Source: Opitutus sp. GAS368 (lineage in GTDB: Bacteria; Verrucomicrobiota; Verrucomicrobiia; Opitutales; Opitutaceae). Taken from it: 64,000 nt of DNA. Positions within the stretch are counted from its first letter, which is position 1. Every line of letters starts with the position of its first letter. A program made the position numbers and the translations under genes. The notes beneath the pieces are model-generated. The model was not told the origin of the DNA. It saw nothing but the letters and a program-made list of their open reading frames with translations, and ran no database searches. The stretch lies in contig CAMDOF010000008.1 in NCBI GenBank assembly GCA_945903465.1, forward strand, positions 30,741-94,740. The letters run 5' to 3'. Below are positions 30,168 through 39,769 of this stretch, in pieces.

Positions 30168-30899
30168 TTAGCGCGGAGCCGCGACCACGGGGACGGTTTC
30201 TTCGGGAGTGGCTCGGCCTGGCGGGAGTTCGAGAATCTGAATGTTGCGAAAGTGGATGGCGGCGCCCTCCGCTTCGAGGCAGAGGTAGCCTTTTTTTACA
30301 GATGATTTACTGATGCCGTTGACGAATTTTCCGTTGACGGAGAGTTTAATGACGCCGTCGACGCAGACGACATCGTAGGTGTTCCATTCGCCTTTGCCCT
30401 TGCAGCGGTTTTCGAAACTCATGCTCCGGGCGCCGCGTGGGTTATCGGGGACGACGGTAAGCCCATTCGCGCCGAAAAGTTCGCCGTGGACGTAAGCGAT
30501 AGGCCGAGGCTGGCCGTTTTTTTCCGGATTCAGATTTGGCCATTCGAGCTCGAGCATTTGGACCTCACAGCCCTTGGGGAGATTTTTTCCAGTGGGTACG
30601 GTGCCCTCGCTCCAGACAAAAACGCCGGAGTTTCCGCCCGCCTCGAGGTGCTTCCATTCGATATGGAGAATGAAGTTTTCGTATTGTTGCTCTGAGCGCA
30701 TGACGCCGATGGGTTTGCCCGTACTGACGAGCAGACCGTCTTGCGCTTTCCAGGTATCGGCGGCGGTATTTACATTGACCCAGCCAGTGAGGTCACGGCC
30801 GTTGAAGAGGGGCCGGAAGCCGGCGGGTTCGCTGGCGAAGAGGGAAGTGAGCAGCGTCAAGGCGACGCTGGCGAGGGTGACGAAAGAGAGAGGGCTCAT
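30168..30899 (-). CDS. exported DUF1080 (3-keto-disaccharide hydrolase-like) protein
   Basis: The 243 residues carry a signal peptide and one DUF1080 domain with its usual N-terminal motif [15 protein letters not shown] and [16 protein letters not shown]. This concanavalin-like fold includes 3-keto-glucoside and 3-keto-disaccharide hydrolases and is abundant in Planctomycetes and Verrucomicrobia. It probably acts on sugars outside the cytoplasm. It converges with the diadenylate cyclase gene and lies about 180 bases downstream of an aminotransferase gene on the same strand. Confidence 0.85.
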   Translation of the reverse strand: MSPLSFVTLASVALTLLTSLFASEPAGFRPLFNGRDLTGWVNVNTAADTWKAQDGLLVSTGKPIGVMRSEQQYENFILHIEWKHLEAGGNSGVFVWSEGTVPTGKNLPKGCEVQMLELEWPNLNPEKNGQPRPIAYVHGELFGANGLTVVPDNPRGARSMSFENRCKGKGEWNTYDVVCVDGVIKLSVNGKFVNGISKSSVKKGYLCLEAEGAAIHFRNIQILELPPGRATPEETVPVVAAPR

Positions 30900-31077
30900 G
30901 GGAAAAAGGTGGGTGGGTGGGTGGGGGCGCCGCTCAGGAAAGCGGTGGGGGCGGGCGAGGTGAAGGGGGCTGGCGCGATCCGGTGGCGCGGCGTGGCGCC
31001 GATCGTTTGAGGCGTTTTGCGCCCACGCCGAGAGGCGGAGCGCGACGGGCGCGGGGAAAAGTGGTGGACGTGCGGTT

Positions 31078-32181
31078 TTAGCGTTGGAGGATTTCGCGGA
31101 GAGCGGCGAGGACGAGGTCGACGTTGCGGATGGTGGCGCCGTGGCCCATCAGGCCGATGCGCCACGCTTTACCCGCCATCGGACCGAGACCGGAGCCGAT
31201 TTCAATGCCGTAGTCTTCGAGGAGACGCCGGCGCACGCCGGCGTCGTCGGCGCCGGCGGGCACGCCGATGCAGTTAAGGGGATGGAGGGAGCGGCTGGGG
31301 ATGTAGCTGAGGCCCATTTTTTCGAGACCGGTGCGTAAGCGCTGGTGCATGGTCGCGTGCCGGGCGATCCGGACATCGAGGCCCTCTTCGAGCACGATGG
31401 TGAGGGCCTCGTGCAAGGCGTAGGTCATATTGATGGGCGCGGTGTGATGATAGACCCGCCCGCCGCCGCCGCCGTTGTAATATTTCCTCAGCATGGAGAC
31501 ATCGAGATACCACGACTGGGGCTTAGTTTTGCGGGCATCGAGGCGGACGAGTGCGCGCGGTCCAAAGCTCACGGGTGAGAGACCCGGGGGGCAGCTCAAG
31601 CATTTCTGGGTGCCGCTATAAATGGCATCGATGCCCCATTCATCGACGCGAAGTTCGTGACCGGCGAGGCTGGTGACGGCGTCGACGACGAAGAGGGCGC
31701 CGTGGGCGTGGACGAGTTCGGCGAGACCGGTGAGAGGCTGATGGGCACCGGTGCTAGTCTCGGCGTGGACGATCCCGAGCAGTTTTACTTTGGGATGGGC
31801 GGCGAGAGCCGCGCTGATCTGCTCAAGGGTGAACACTTCGCCCCAAGTGGTTTCGAGGGCATGGACGACGGCGCCGCAACGTTCCATGACATCCTTCATT
31901 CGGGTGCCGAACACGCCGTTGATTCCGACGATAACCTCGTCGCCGGGCTCGATGAGATTGACGGCGACGCATTCCATTCCGGCCATACCTGTGCCGCTGA
32001 CGGGAAACGTGAGGGCATTGGAGGTACGGAAAACCTTGCGCAACATATCGCAGACCTCGTCCATGATGGCGAGGTACTGGGGATCGAGATGGCCGAGGGT
32101 TGGGGCGCCGAGCGCTCGCAAGACACGTTGAGAGACGGGGCTAGGCCCTGGGCCCATGAGAATACGTTCGGCGGGATACAT
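31078..32181 (-). CDS. class V aminotransferase (serine/alanine-glyoxylate type)
   Basis: The 367-residue PLP enzyme matches alanine-glyoxylate and serine-glyoxylate aminotransferases. It starts with [14 protein letters not shown], has the cofactor-facing [20 protein letters not shown], and carries the PLP lysine in [13 protein letters not shown]. It would transfer an amino group to glyoxylate in the cytoplasm. A D-2-hydroxyacid dehydrogenase elsewhere in the window could process related two- and three-carbon acids. It stands alone between the DUF1080 gene and a TonB receptor. Confidence 0.9.
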   Translation of the reverse strand: MYPAERILMGPGPSPVSQRVLRALGAPTLGHLDPQYLAIMDEVCDMLRKVFRTSNALTFPVSGTGMAGMECVAVNLIEPGDEVIVGINGVFGTRMKDVMERCGAVVHALETTWGEVFTLEQISAALAAHPKVKLLGIVHAETSTGAHQPLTGLAELVHAHGALFVVDAVTSLAGHELRVDEWGIDAIYSGTQKCLSCPPGLSPVSFGPRALVRLDARKTKPQSWYLDVSMLRKYYNGGGGGRVYHHTAPINMTYALHEALTIVLEEGLDVRIARHATMHQRLRTGLEKMGLSYIPSRSLHPLNCIGVPAGADDAGVRRRLLEDYGIEIGSGLGPMAGKAWRIGLMGHGATIRNVDLVLAALREILQR

Positions 32182-32339
32182 AACGCCCTAGGGCAATTGA
32201 TTGCAGGTGGGTGGGCGAGCCTCAAGTTGCGTGGGTTCCTCGCGAGGTGGACCGTGAGCTTGGTGAGGCGGTGGCGTCGGCGCGGGAATAGTCGGGAAGC
32301 AACGCGGTCAAACCGTGGGGTACGATCAGGAAATTTCTG

Positions 32340-32392
32340 TCGAGGTCACCGGCTGGGGGGACCTCGACGCGGCGTGCTCGTTTAAGAGCACG
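32340..32392. other. pair of perfect hairpins downstream of the first TonB receptor gene
   Basis: Two stems stand side by side. An 8-bp stem (TCGAGGTC with GACCTCGA) spans 32340-32367, and a 7-bp stem (CGTGCTC, loop GTTTAA, GAGCACG) spans 32373-32392. No T-tract follows on either strand, so termination or mRNA 3-prime protection is possible but unproven. Confidence 0.4.
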
Positions 32393-32409
32393 AGCGGGGG
32401 GCGGGCGCC

Positions 32410-35400
32410 TTAGAAGCGGCCGCTGAGACCGATTTTGAAGCTGGTGCCGGAGCCGGCGGCGTAGGTGAAAAGCTTGCGGTCGAAGACGTGGACGTAGTCG
32501 TTGTTCGTATAATCGTTGGTGAGATTATAGACATCGACATTGAGCACGTAGCGCGGGCTGAACGTGTACTGAAGTTTCAAGTCGAAGAGGGTGCGGCTGT
32601 GCTGGTAAGTGTCGAAGACGACCGGACCGGGGACGGCGCCGGTGGGGCCATAGGTGCCGGTAACGGTGGAGCGGAAGAATTCTCCGCGATAGTTGCCCAT
32701 GATTCTGGCAACGAAACCGCGCGCGATGAACGACAGACCGCCGTTGAAACTCTGCGGGGTGAGATTGGGCAGACGGCTCGTGCTGCCGAGGGCGGAGCCG
32801 TAATCGCCGTAGGTGTCGAGGTACGTATAGTTGGCGAATAGTCCGAGACCACGCCAGATGCCGGGGAGGGAGGTGTATTGTTGGCTGTAGTTGAGTTCGA
32901 GTCCGCGGATCCAGGCACTGCCGACGTTCTCGTTGCGGGTCAGGCTCCAACCGGCGTAATCCCCGGCGAAGCCGTTGTCGGGCCCCTCTGGCACGATGGA
33001 GCGGAGGGCGCGGAAGTAGTTGCGAATATCTTTATAGAAGACGCCGGCGGAGAGCTGGCCGATACCGGAAAGGTATTGGGAGACGGAGAATTCATAATTA
33101 TCAGACGTGTAAGGCTTGAGGCTGGGGTTGCCGGCGGAGAGTGTCTGGCTAAGCTCATTGGGAACGATGGCTGGCAAGAGATTGGTCGGGGTGGGGCGAG
33201 TGAGGGTGGCGTTATAGCTGGTGCGTATTTGAAGATCAGGGGTGAGCGAGTAGACGAAGTGCGCGCCCGGAAAAAAGTTATGGTACTTGGTGCCTTGAGT
33301 GGTCCACTTGCGGAAGTTGTCGCGCGCGCGGGCCGTATTTTCGGCATTGGAGAGGGTGGCTAGGGCGTTATTGGTAGCGTTGGAAACGCGCAGGTAATTT
33401 GAACCGCTGGAGGAGGTTTCCTCGAAGCGCAATCCGCTGAGGATACGCAGGCGACCGAAGCGGACATCGCCCATGGCGTAGGCGGCGTTGATGGTGGTCT
33501 CGTACTCGGCATCGTTGGCGAGAGATTGGTAGGCGGTGTTCCAGGCATCGGTGGGGGTCTGGGTCCAGTTAGCGCGATCGGCAAACGGGTCGCCCGGCTC
33601 ACCGGTTTCGGCCAGCTGGACGAAGGGGAAGGGCCCGTATTTTCCCTCGGAGACGAGCATATTATAACCGAGAAACGGTTTGACGCCGCCATTTTCCGGA
33701 GTGGTGGGTTTGCCGGCGTAGGTGTAGTAATACAGATCGCGAGCTTGGAGTTGGCCGAAGAAGGACTGCTTGATGCCGGTCTTGAGGGTGACGGGGTAGG
33801 TGGTCGCGAGTGATTTTTGGAGGTCGAGATTGGCCCCGCGGCGGACGGCGGGAGCCTTGTAATTAATGAGCTGGGCGTCGGGCCGGATGATGTAGTTGGC
33901 GGGATTGCTCCAATCGGCGCCGCTCGTCTGATTGATGCGTGGCAGGAGACCGCCGTCGGCGCGATCGAGTTGCCAAGCGACATTGCGCAAGCGTGCGCCG
34001 AGCTGATTGAGGCGCGGGTAATGGGTCATGTTGTGCGAGTAATTCGCATCGAATTTCACGAGCCCGCTGCCGTTCCATAGTTTATGTTCCCAACCGGTGG
34101 CGAGCGTGTACGCGCGAGTTTCGCGCAGGTAGAGGACGGACTCGGTATCGATCTGGCCCTGATTATCGGCGATGTTGACGACATCGAAGGTGCTGCCGGG
34201 TTTGAAGCTGGCCGCCGCTCGGGGGGCGACGGCTTTCCAGCGGAAGTAGGAATTATTGGAGCCCTGCCGGCGCTTGAGAATATTGTAGGTGCTTTTAAAA
34301 TACACGGACGACGCCTCGCTGAGTTTGTAATCGAGGGCAATGGCGACGTTGATGGTCGGCGTCTGCGTCCCGATATTGCCCCATTGGCCGGCACCGGCTC
34401 CTCGCAAAAGGGGCTGCATGGCGGCACCCGGGGCGGGGTTGGCGACGTAATAGGCGTCGGTGTTGCCGGCCGCCGTGCGGTGGCCGATTTCGTTGATGAT
34501 ATTGTTGGGGATGGTGTAGTTGAAAGTCGCGCTGACCCCGAGGTTGTTTTTAGCGCCGAGGACGCTGAGGACCTCGGAATAGTTCACGTCGAGCAGGTAG
34601 AGTTCGAACGGGTTGGTAAACGGCACGCTCTTGGGTTGGTAATCCTCGGTGTAGGAGTAGCCGGTCGTTAAGGTGATATACCGGCCAGGAGCGCGATCGA
34701 AGGCGCGCTTGGTTCTGAGATTCAGATATCCGGCGATGGCGTTGCCGTCCATGTCGGGGGTGGGAGCCTTGATCACCTCGAGGGAAGCGACGCTGCCGGA
34801 GCTTACTTGGCCGAAGTAGACATTACCGAGGCTGACCGAGCTGCCGCCAGAGACGGCGATTTGGTTGCCGTCCATGAGGAGGGAGGAGAAATCCTGGGTC
34901 ATCCCGCGGACATAAATCGCGCCGACGACGCCGCCGCTGCCGTCGACGGCGACGCCGGGCAGGCGCATGAGTAATTCGCCGACGGCGGCGCCGGGATTAC
35001 CAAAGGCGTCGATGGCGGCGACATTTTTGACATTGGCGGCAGAACGTTCCTCGCGGATGGCGGCGGCTTGGCCCTCCCGGATGGTCTTCACTACAAATTT
35101 TTCCATTTTGTAGAGGGTGGAAGTGAGGGCGACATCGCGGCGAAGTTCTTGACCACCAGTGACGGTGACGACGACCCGCTGTTCATCGAGGCCCGAGTAA
35201 GTGACGGTGAGCGTGTGCGTGCCCGCGGGCAGCACGAGGCGGAAGTTGCCGTTGCCGTCGGCCGCAGCGGTGGTGTTGGTGCCTGCCGCGCTCACGTCGG
35301 CGTTTCGGAGAACATCGCCGGTATTTTGGTTAATGATTTGTCCAATGACCGTACCGGTACGGCTGGTCGTTTGGGCCGCGAGCGGCGTACTGACGGCGAG

Positions 35401-35439
35401 GACTAAGGCGAGGATGCGGTGAAGGAAGAATTGATGCAT
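32410..35439 (-). CDS. TonB-dependent receptor with carboxypeptidase-regulatory N-domain
   Basis: The 1009-residue outer-membrane receptor has four parts. A signal peptide (MHQFFLHRILALVLAVSTPL) is followed by a carboxypeptidase-regulatory-like domain (about 25-110). A plug domain (about 130-260) contains LLMRLPGVAVDG and IYVRGMTQDFSSLLMDG, and a large barrel ends in a C-terminal Phe (KIGLSGRF). Energised by TonB-ExbBD it would import a bulky nutrient such as an oligosaccharide or metal complex. The ATG at 35439 starts the signal peptide, nine codons into the open frame. It is followed by aminotransferase and DUF1080 genes on the same strand, which hints at a sugar-related substrate. Confidence 0.92.
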   Translation of the reverse strand: MHQFFLHRILALVLAVSTPLAAQTTSRTGTVIGQIINQNTGDVLRNADVSAAGTNTTAAADGNGNFRLVLPAGTHTLTVTYSGLDEQRVVVTVTGGQELRRDVALTSTLYKMEKFVVKTIREGQAAAIREERSAANVKNVAAIDAFGNPGAAVGELLMRLPGVAVDGSGGVVGAIYVRGMTQDFSSLLMDGNQIAVSGGSSVSLGNVYFGQVSSGSVASLEVIKAPTPDMDGNAIAGYLNLRTKRAFDRAPGRYITLTTGYSYTEDYQPKSVPFTNPFELYLLDVNYSEVLSVLGAKNNLGVSATFNYTIPNNIINEIGHRTAAGNTDAYYVANPAPGAAMQPLLRGAGAGQWGNIGTQTPTINVAIALDYKLSEASSVYFKSTYNILKRRQGSNNSYFRWKAVAPRAAASFKPGSTFDVVNIADNQGQIDTESVLYLRETRAYTLATGWEHKLWNGSGLVKFDANYSHNMTHYPRLNQLGARLRNVAWQLDRADGGLLPRINQTSGADWSNPANYIIRPDAQLINYKAPAVRRGANLDLQKSLATTYPVTLKTGIKQSFFGQLQARDLYYYTYAGKPTTPENGGVKPFLGYNMLVSEGKYGPFPFVQLAETGEPGDPFADRANWTQTPTDAWNTAYQSLANDAEYETTINAAYAMGDVRFGRLRILSGLRFEETSSSGSNYLRVSNATNNALATLSNAENTARARDNFRKWTTQGTKYHNFFPGAHFVYSLTPDLQIRTSYNATLTRPTPTNLLPAIVPNELSQTLSAGNPSLKPYTSDNYEFSVSQYLSGIGQLSAGVFYKDIRNYFRALRSIVPEGPDNGFAGDYAGWSLTRNENVGSAWIRGLELNYSQQYTSLPGIWRGLGLFANYTYLDTYGDYGSALGSTSRLPNLTPQSFNGGLSFIARGFVARIMGNYRGEFFRSTVTGTYGPTGAVPGPVVFDTYQHSRTLFDLKLQYTFSPRYVLNVDVYNLTNDYTNNDYVHVFDRKLFTYAAGSGTSFKIGLSGRF

Positions 35440-35887
35440 GGGGATAAAATGAGGGCTGGGGGCCAATGGAGAACGACTTGAAAGCGAAGACTCAGAGCCG
35501 AAGTTTTATTTCACCTAGATGGCATTGAGTTGAAAGCAAGTCGTTTTTGGGAGACGAGCAGGGTAGGTCACCGCGTATTCACGAAGGCAGCCAACCCATG
35601 CGCAAATTCCCCACGCATTTACTCTTGGGCTTCGATTTTACGCGCTGAATGCACGGGAATTTTTGACGCGGGAAAAAGTTTTTCCAGATGAGCATTTCCG
35701 CACACCAGCCTCGTTAATTGTCAGTAGGTTGTGGTTTTGATGGATACGCGCTGCAGGGTAGGTTGTGGGGTGGCAAGTGGGTGGAGGCAATGGAAACGGG
35801 AGCGGAGGCGGCCGGTCTGGCGGGGCGGGTGGGGCTGGCGGGCCGGGGCGAGCGGTGTGTTAGCGACTGGGGGTGGCGGGTGGGTGC
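35440..35887. other. 448-base non-coding stretch between the two TonB receptor genes
   Basis: The part next to the first receptor gene (35440-35720) is more AT-rich than the surrounding DNA and should contain its promoter, but no confident -35/-10 pair was found. The rest is GC-rich with no recognisable coding sequence. It borders the terminator of the upstream receptor gene. Confidence 0.4.
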
Positions 35888-35915
35888 AAAAACGGCCGGA
35901 GAAAACTCCGGCCGT
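35888..35915 (-). terminator. rho-independent terminator of the Oar-like receptor gene
   Basis: Read on the minus strand, a perfect 10-bp stem (ACGGCCGGAG with CTCCGGCCGT) closes a TTTT loop. Five T follow (A35888-A35892 on the plus strand). It lies 45 bases beyond the receptor stop. Confidence 0.93.
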
Positions 35916-35959
35916 GAAGGCAAGCTGGCGGATCGGGTCCGCGTGAGGCTTTCGGTGGC

Positions 35960-38932
35960 TTAGTAGTCGAGTGACATCGTGAGTCGACCGCTCTGGGCGG
36001 GCTGGAAGCTGGTTGGCAGGCGGTAAGCGGGGTTGGCTTGTTTTAGCCCGATTTCGGCGATTTGGTTCGACTCGGTATTTTTGTGAGAGTTGGCCACGTT
36101 GAAAATGCTGAGACCGAAAGCGATTTTGTCGCGGCCCCACTTTGGACGGTAACGCATATTGAGGTCGAGTTGCGCGATCCAAGGGGTGCGGCCGGCCGCG
36201 CCTCGCCCGTTGGCGACGCCGTTGGTGTAGAAGGAATCGGCGCCATAGGCCGCGGCGAAGGAATCGGTGGGGTGAAAGCCAAAGGAGTTAAGAGGCGCGC
36301 CGGATTCGAGTCGGAAGTTGGCGCCCACCTGCAATTCTTTGGAAAGGTTGTAAGAGCCAAAGAGCTTGAATTTATGGCGTTTGTCATTGGCGAGGTAGCC
36401 GGTGCTGTGATCCATGAGGCCGGGATGGTCAAACAGGACGGTGAGTCCGGCGTCGGATTGGCCGTTATCGGAGAGGACGGAGCCCTCGTCGTTGCCCCAG
36501 CTGTAAGAATGGGTGTAAGAGCCCTGCAGCATCCACTTGCCGTCGTAGAGGCGTTCGAAGAAAATTTCGGCGGCGGCGTACTGGCGTTTGGCGTTGGGAT
36601 ATTTGAGTTGGTCGGCGGAGAACGAGACGGTGCGAGTGCCCTTGCCGTCATTCATATCAATATTAAAAGCGACGGGCTGACCGGGATTGCTGAGCACGTA
36701 GTAGTCGTTGCCGCCGGCGTTGAACTTGGCGGCAGAGATGCCCTGGGCGCGGGCGTAGACGTTGAGGGTTTCATCGATGGCCATATCCTCGATGAAACGG
36801 CCGACGGTGCGATAGACCCCGCGTACTCCGGCGGTCCAATTTTTATTCAGGGCGCGTTGATAGCCGATGATCCCCTCATCTTGGTACATGGGCTTGAGGT
36901 TGCGGTCGACGATCTGCAGAGGGTCTTTAATGGCGCCATCACTGAAGACGGTACGACCTCCGATTTGGGCGCCGATGGCTGGGGTGCTGTCGGCGTTGAG
37001 GCCGTTGAGGATATAATATTCTTCCCAGAAGTTTTCGCCACCCGCGAGTCGGATGTTGGTATTGGTCGCGACGGGGAGGTGGTAGCGGCCGTAGTTGGCG
37101 AACAGTTTTGATTGGCCGTTGCCGGTGAGATCGAACGATGCGCCGAGGCGGGGGGCCCACTGGTTGTTCATCTTAACGAACGTCTCGCCGCGGGAGTTTT
37201 TGTTATTGAAGGTTTCATCGCGGAGGCCGGCGCTGACGACGAGGCGGTTCTCGATAAACTTGGCGGTATCCTCGATGTAAAAAGCCTGCGCCTGCGTGTT
37301 GAAGATGCCGCTATTGGCGTAATTGCGTTTGCGCGCGTATTGGGTAACGCCAGCGGGGACGACGCCGCCGTTGGCAAGGACGCGGGCGGGGGCGGTAACG
37401 ACATAGCGCCAGTAGACTCCGCCGGAATATTGCTGAACGCTGTTTGAGCTGACGTCCTCGCGGTCGACGCCGAAGCGCAGCCGTTGCGGGAAGAGCAGGT
37501 TCAAGCCGTATTCGCCATCGAGACGGTAGACCTTGCGGCCATCGGTCAGGGCGGTGGGCGTGCTGTTGGTGGCGTTGCCGATAAGGAGGGCGGTGCCGCT
37601 GCGGGCGTCGAGGATGTAGGGCGAGCTATCGCCGGCGCCCGCGTCCGTTTGGTCAGCGTTACTCTTGCCGTAAAGGGCGGAGACGGTGAAGTCTTGGCCG
37701 AACTTCCCGGTATAGCGAAAAATCGTATCTTTACCGCCGCGGTAATTTTCCGTGATGCCCTTATAATCGCGGATGGTCTTGCTGGTGTAATCGTAGGTCC
37801 AGCTCTCGGAAATCGTTTTGCGGGTATCGGAAATGGCGGTTACCTCGATCGTGTGGTTGTCGTTGAGGTTCCAGTCGATTTTACCGGCGTAGAAAGGATC
37901 GGTGTTGGTGCTCTTGCCGTACGTGGTGATGCCGGGGCCCTTGCTGACGGAGTTACGCGCCTCGACGAGGCCGAAGAAGAAGAGGCGATTTTTCACGAGG
38001 GGACCGCCGGCGAAAAGGTTGGCGCTGATGGCCTCTCCGTATGAGTTGGCGCGATTGGTGTAGGGTGCGCCGGTCGGCAGAAACACGCTGGGGGAGTTGG
38101 CGCGGAGGAGGTTTGGGCTCCATATCAGATTGGCGCCGGCCTTGAAGGTGTTGGTCCCTTTTTTGGTGGTGGCGTTGATGACGCCGCCAGTCGAGCGGCC
38201 GAATTCGGCCCCGTAGCCGCCGGTCTTGATTTGAAACTGATCATAAAACTCAAACGGAACGGTGCCGCCGCCGAGTCCGTTGCGGTGATTCGTCAGGTTG
38301 AAGCCATTGACGTAGTAGGCGTTTTCACCGACGGAGGCACCGCCGAAAGAGACGAGATTGCCGAAAGCCGAAACGCCTTGGGTGGTGCCCGGGGCGAGCA
38401 GCGCGACCGCACTGGTGTTGCGAGCAACGGGGAGGTTCTCGATCATTTGCGCGGTTAAAATGGTGACGGACTCGACCGAGGATAAATCGATCGGTGAGAC
38501 AGAGCCGGCACTGACGCGAAAACGCTCCATGGCGATGATGTCCTTTGCGCCGAAACGCACGTCGACGCCGCTGCCGAGTGCCACGAGCACGTTTTCGGCG
38601 TTTTGGGTGGTTGCGCCGGGACTGCGTAACGTGACGCGGTATCGGCCGGGGGGCAGAGCGGGTATGCGATAGGCGCCCCCGGCGTCGGCCTTGGCCTCGC
38701 TTTTTGCGCCGGTGTCGGCGCTTTCGGCGGCGATGGTGGCGCCCGCGGGTGCACCGCTCCCGTAAATATAGCCGGTGGTATTACTCTGTGCGCGCGTCGG
38801 CGCGGGTGTGCTCGCGAGGGCCGCGAGGAGGAGCGCGGCCGTGGTGAGGCACGAGCGGCCGGTGAGGTCCGCCCAAAGAGCGGCGGCGAGGGAGCGGACG
38901 ATCCGCGGTGTTGGGTTATCGGGAGGGTTCAT
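35960..38932 (-). CDS. Oar-type TonB-dependent outer-membrane receptor
   Basis: The 990-residue protein has a signal region and a carboxypeptidase-regulatory-like domain at about 50-120 (AYRIPALPPGRYRVTL). A plug-like segment follows (MIENLPVARNTSAVALLAPG and EFGRSTGGVINATTKKGTN). A long barrel ends in SGRLTMSLDY with a terminal aromatic residue. The STGGVINATTKKGTN motif is characteristic of Oar/TonB proteins. The substrate is unknown. ATG 38932 is preferred over the open extension to 39055, because the extension is proline-rich and lacks a signal. It runs in the same direction as the other receptor but has its own terminator. Confidence 0.9.
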   Translation of the reverse strand: MNPPDNPTPRIVRSLAAALWADLTGRSCLTTAALLLAALASTPAPTRAQSNTTGYIYGSGAPAGATIAAESADTGAKSEAKADAGGAYRIPALPPGRYRVTLRSPGATTQNAENVLVALGSGVDVRFGAKDIIAMERFRVSAGSVSPIDLSSVESVTILTAQMIENLPVARNTSAVALLAPGTTQGVSAFGNLVSFGGASVGENAYYVNGFNLTNHRNGLGGGTVPFEFYDQFQIKTGGYGAEFGRSTGGVINATTKKGTNTFKAGANLIWSPNLLRANSPSVFLPTGAPYTNRANSYGEAISANLFAGGPLVKNRLFFFGLVEARNSVSKGPGITTYGKSTNTDPFYAGKIDWNLNDNHTIEVTAISDTRKTISESWTYDYTSKTIRDYKGITENYRGGKDTIFRYTGKFGQDFTVSALYGKSNADQTDAGAGDSSPYILDARSGTALLIGNATNSTPTALTDGRKVYRLDGEYGLNLLFPQRLRFGVDREDVSSNSVQQYSGGVYWRYVVTAPARVLANGGVVPAGVTQYARKRNYANSGIFNTQAQAFYIEDTAKFIENRLVVSAGLRDETFNNKNSRGETFVKMNNQWAPRLGASFDLTGNGQSKLFANYGRYHLPVATNTNIRLAGGENFWEEYYILNGLNADSTPAIGAQIGGRTVFSDGAIKDPLQIVDRNLKPMYQDEGIIGYQRALNKNWTAGVRGVYRTVGRFIEDMAIDETLNVYARAQGISAAKFNAGGNDYYVLSNPGQPVAFNIDMNDGKGTRTVSFSADQLKYPNAKRQYAAAEIFFERLYDGKWMLQGSYTHSYSWGNDEGSVLSDNGQSDAGLTVLFDHPGLMDHSTGYLANDKRHKFKLFGSYNLSKELQVGANFRLESGAPLNSFGFHPTDSFAAAYGADSFYTNGVANGRGAAGRTPWIAQLDLNMRYRPKWGRDKIAFGLSIFNVANSHKNTESNQIAEIGLKQANPAYRLPTSFQPAQSGRLTMSLDY

Positions 38933-39537
38933 CGTTTTTGGTTTATGGTTGAGCTGTCGACTGGGCAGAAGGGTGGGTTGGGGTGGGGGAACACGGGAAG
39001 GTTTAGAGGGACGAGGGGTGGGGTCTAACGGGATGGCCGCGCCTGCCGGGTGCACCTCGACAGAAGCCGATAGGTTAGGACGTGCAAATGTTTTCCACCG
39101 TTTTATCCAGGCGAAGGGTGCGGAAGAATCACCGTGGGTGGGGAGGAAGCCATCACGGCGAATGTTCTTGTGCCGAAGCGAGTGGGCGGGGTGCGCTCTT
39201 TTCGTTTTCCGCCGGTGAAGAGGAATTTGGATTGTTGTTAAATTTTGCCGGAGCCAAGAGCGGCCCGACGCGATCTCTATAAACGGCGGGGCCGCGACCT
39301 ACCGGCGGAGGCGACGAGCACGCGCGCCTGAAGGCTCGTTCCCCCTGGGCTGCTTGCGGCGGCCAAGCGGAGAACCTCGTCCGATCATCGGCTGGAATTT
39401 AAATGGGCGAGAACGGGACGCGCTGGTTGAATGCGGCCACGTCGCGTCCGCGCTGACGTCAGGCGGCCTGCACCGGTAGCTCGCGTTCCCGATTTTACCA
39501 CGCGACGGCGCTGCGTGATGCGCAACAATGGGGAGGC
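38933..39537. other. 605-base stretch with no recognised gene, upstream of the Oar-like receptor
   Basis: The stretch separates two divergent large genes and should contain their promoters. Open frames on both strands are low-complexity Arg/Gly/Pro-rich translations of GC-rich DNA and match no family. The segment grades into a 12-base tandem repeat at 39538. Confidence 0.35.
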
Positions 39538-39649
39538 GAAGACCGCCGCGAAGATCGCCGTGGAGATCGCCGCGAAGATCGCCGTGGAGATCGCCGCGAA
39601 GACTGCCGTGGAGACCGCCGTGAAGACCGCCGCGAAGACCGCCGTGGAG
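39538..39649. repeat. 12-base tandem repeat, about nine copies
   Basis: Nine consecutive units of GRAGAYCGCCGY plus a partial GGAG occupy these bases. Because the unit is a multiple of three, every frame stays open: Ala-Lys-Thr/Ile-Ala-type repeats on one strand and Gly-Asp/Gly-Leu-Arg/His-type repeats on the other. No recognised protein contains it. It sits about 120 bases before the giant PVC cytochrome gene, so copy-number change could alter spacing of its upstream region. Confidence 0.85.
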
Positions 39650-39769
39650 GGGCCCTTTTTGCATCGACCTGCTTTCTGCATCGACGACCGCTGACGACCG
39701 CCTAGATTCTCTGCTGTAGCAACGTTGAAACGGCGGTCTAGAATACGTCGTGGAACCTGCGCTCCCATT

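Noticed and set aside
36062..37111. A 349-codon open frame antisense to the Oar-like receptor gene
   Set aside because: The receptor motifs and its terminator fix the coding strand. The antisense translation shows no domain or start signal.
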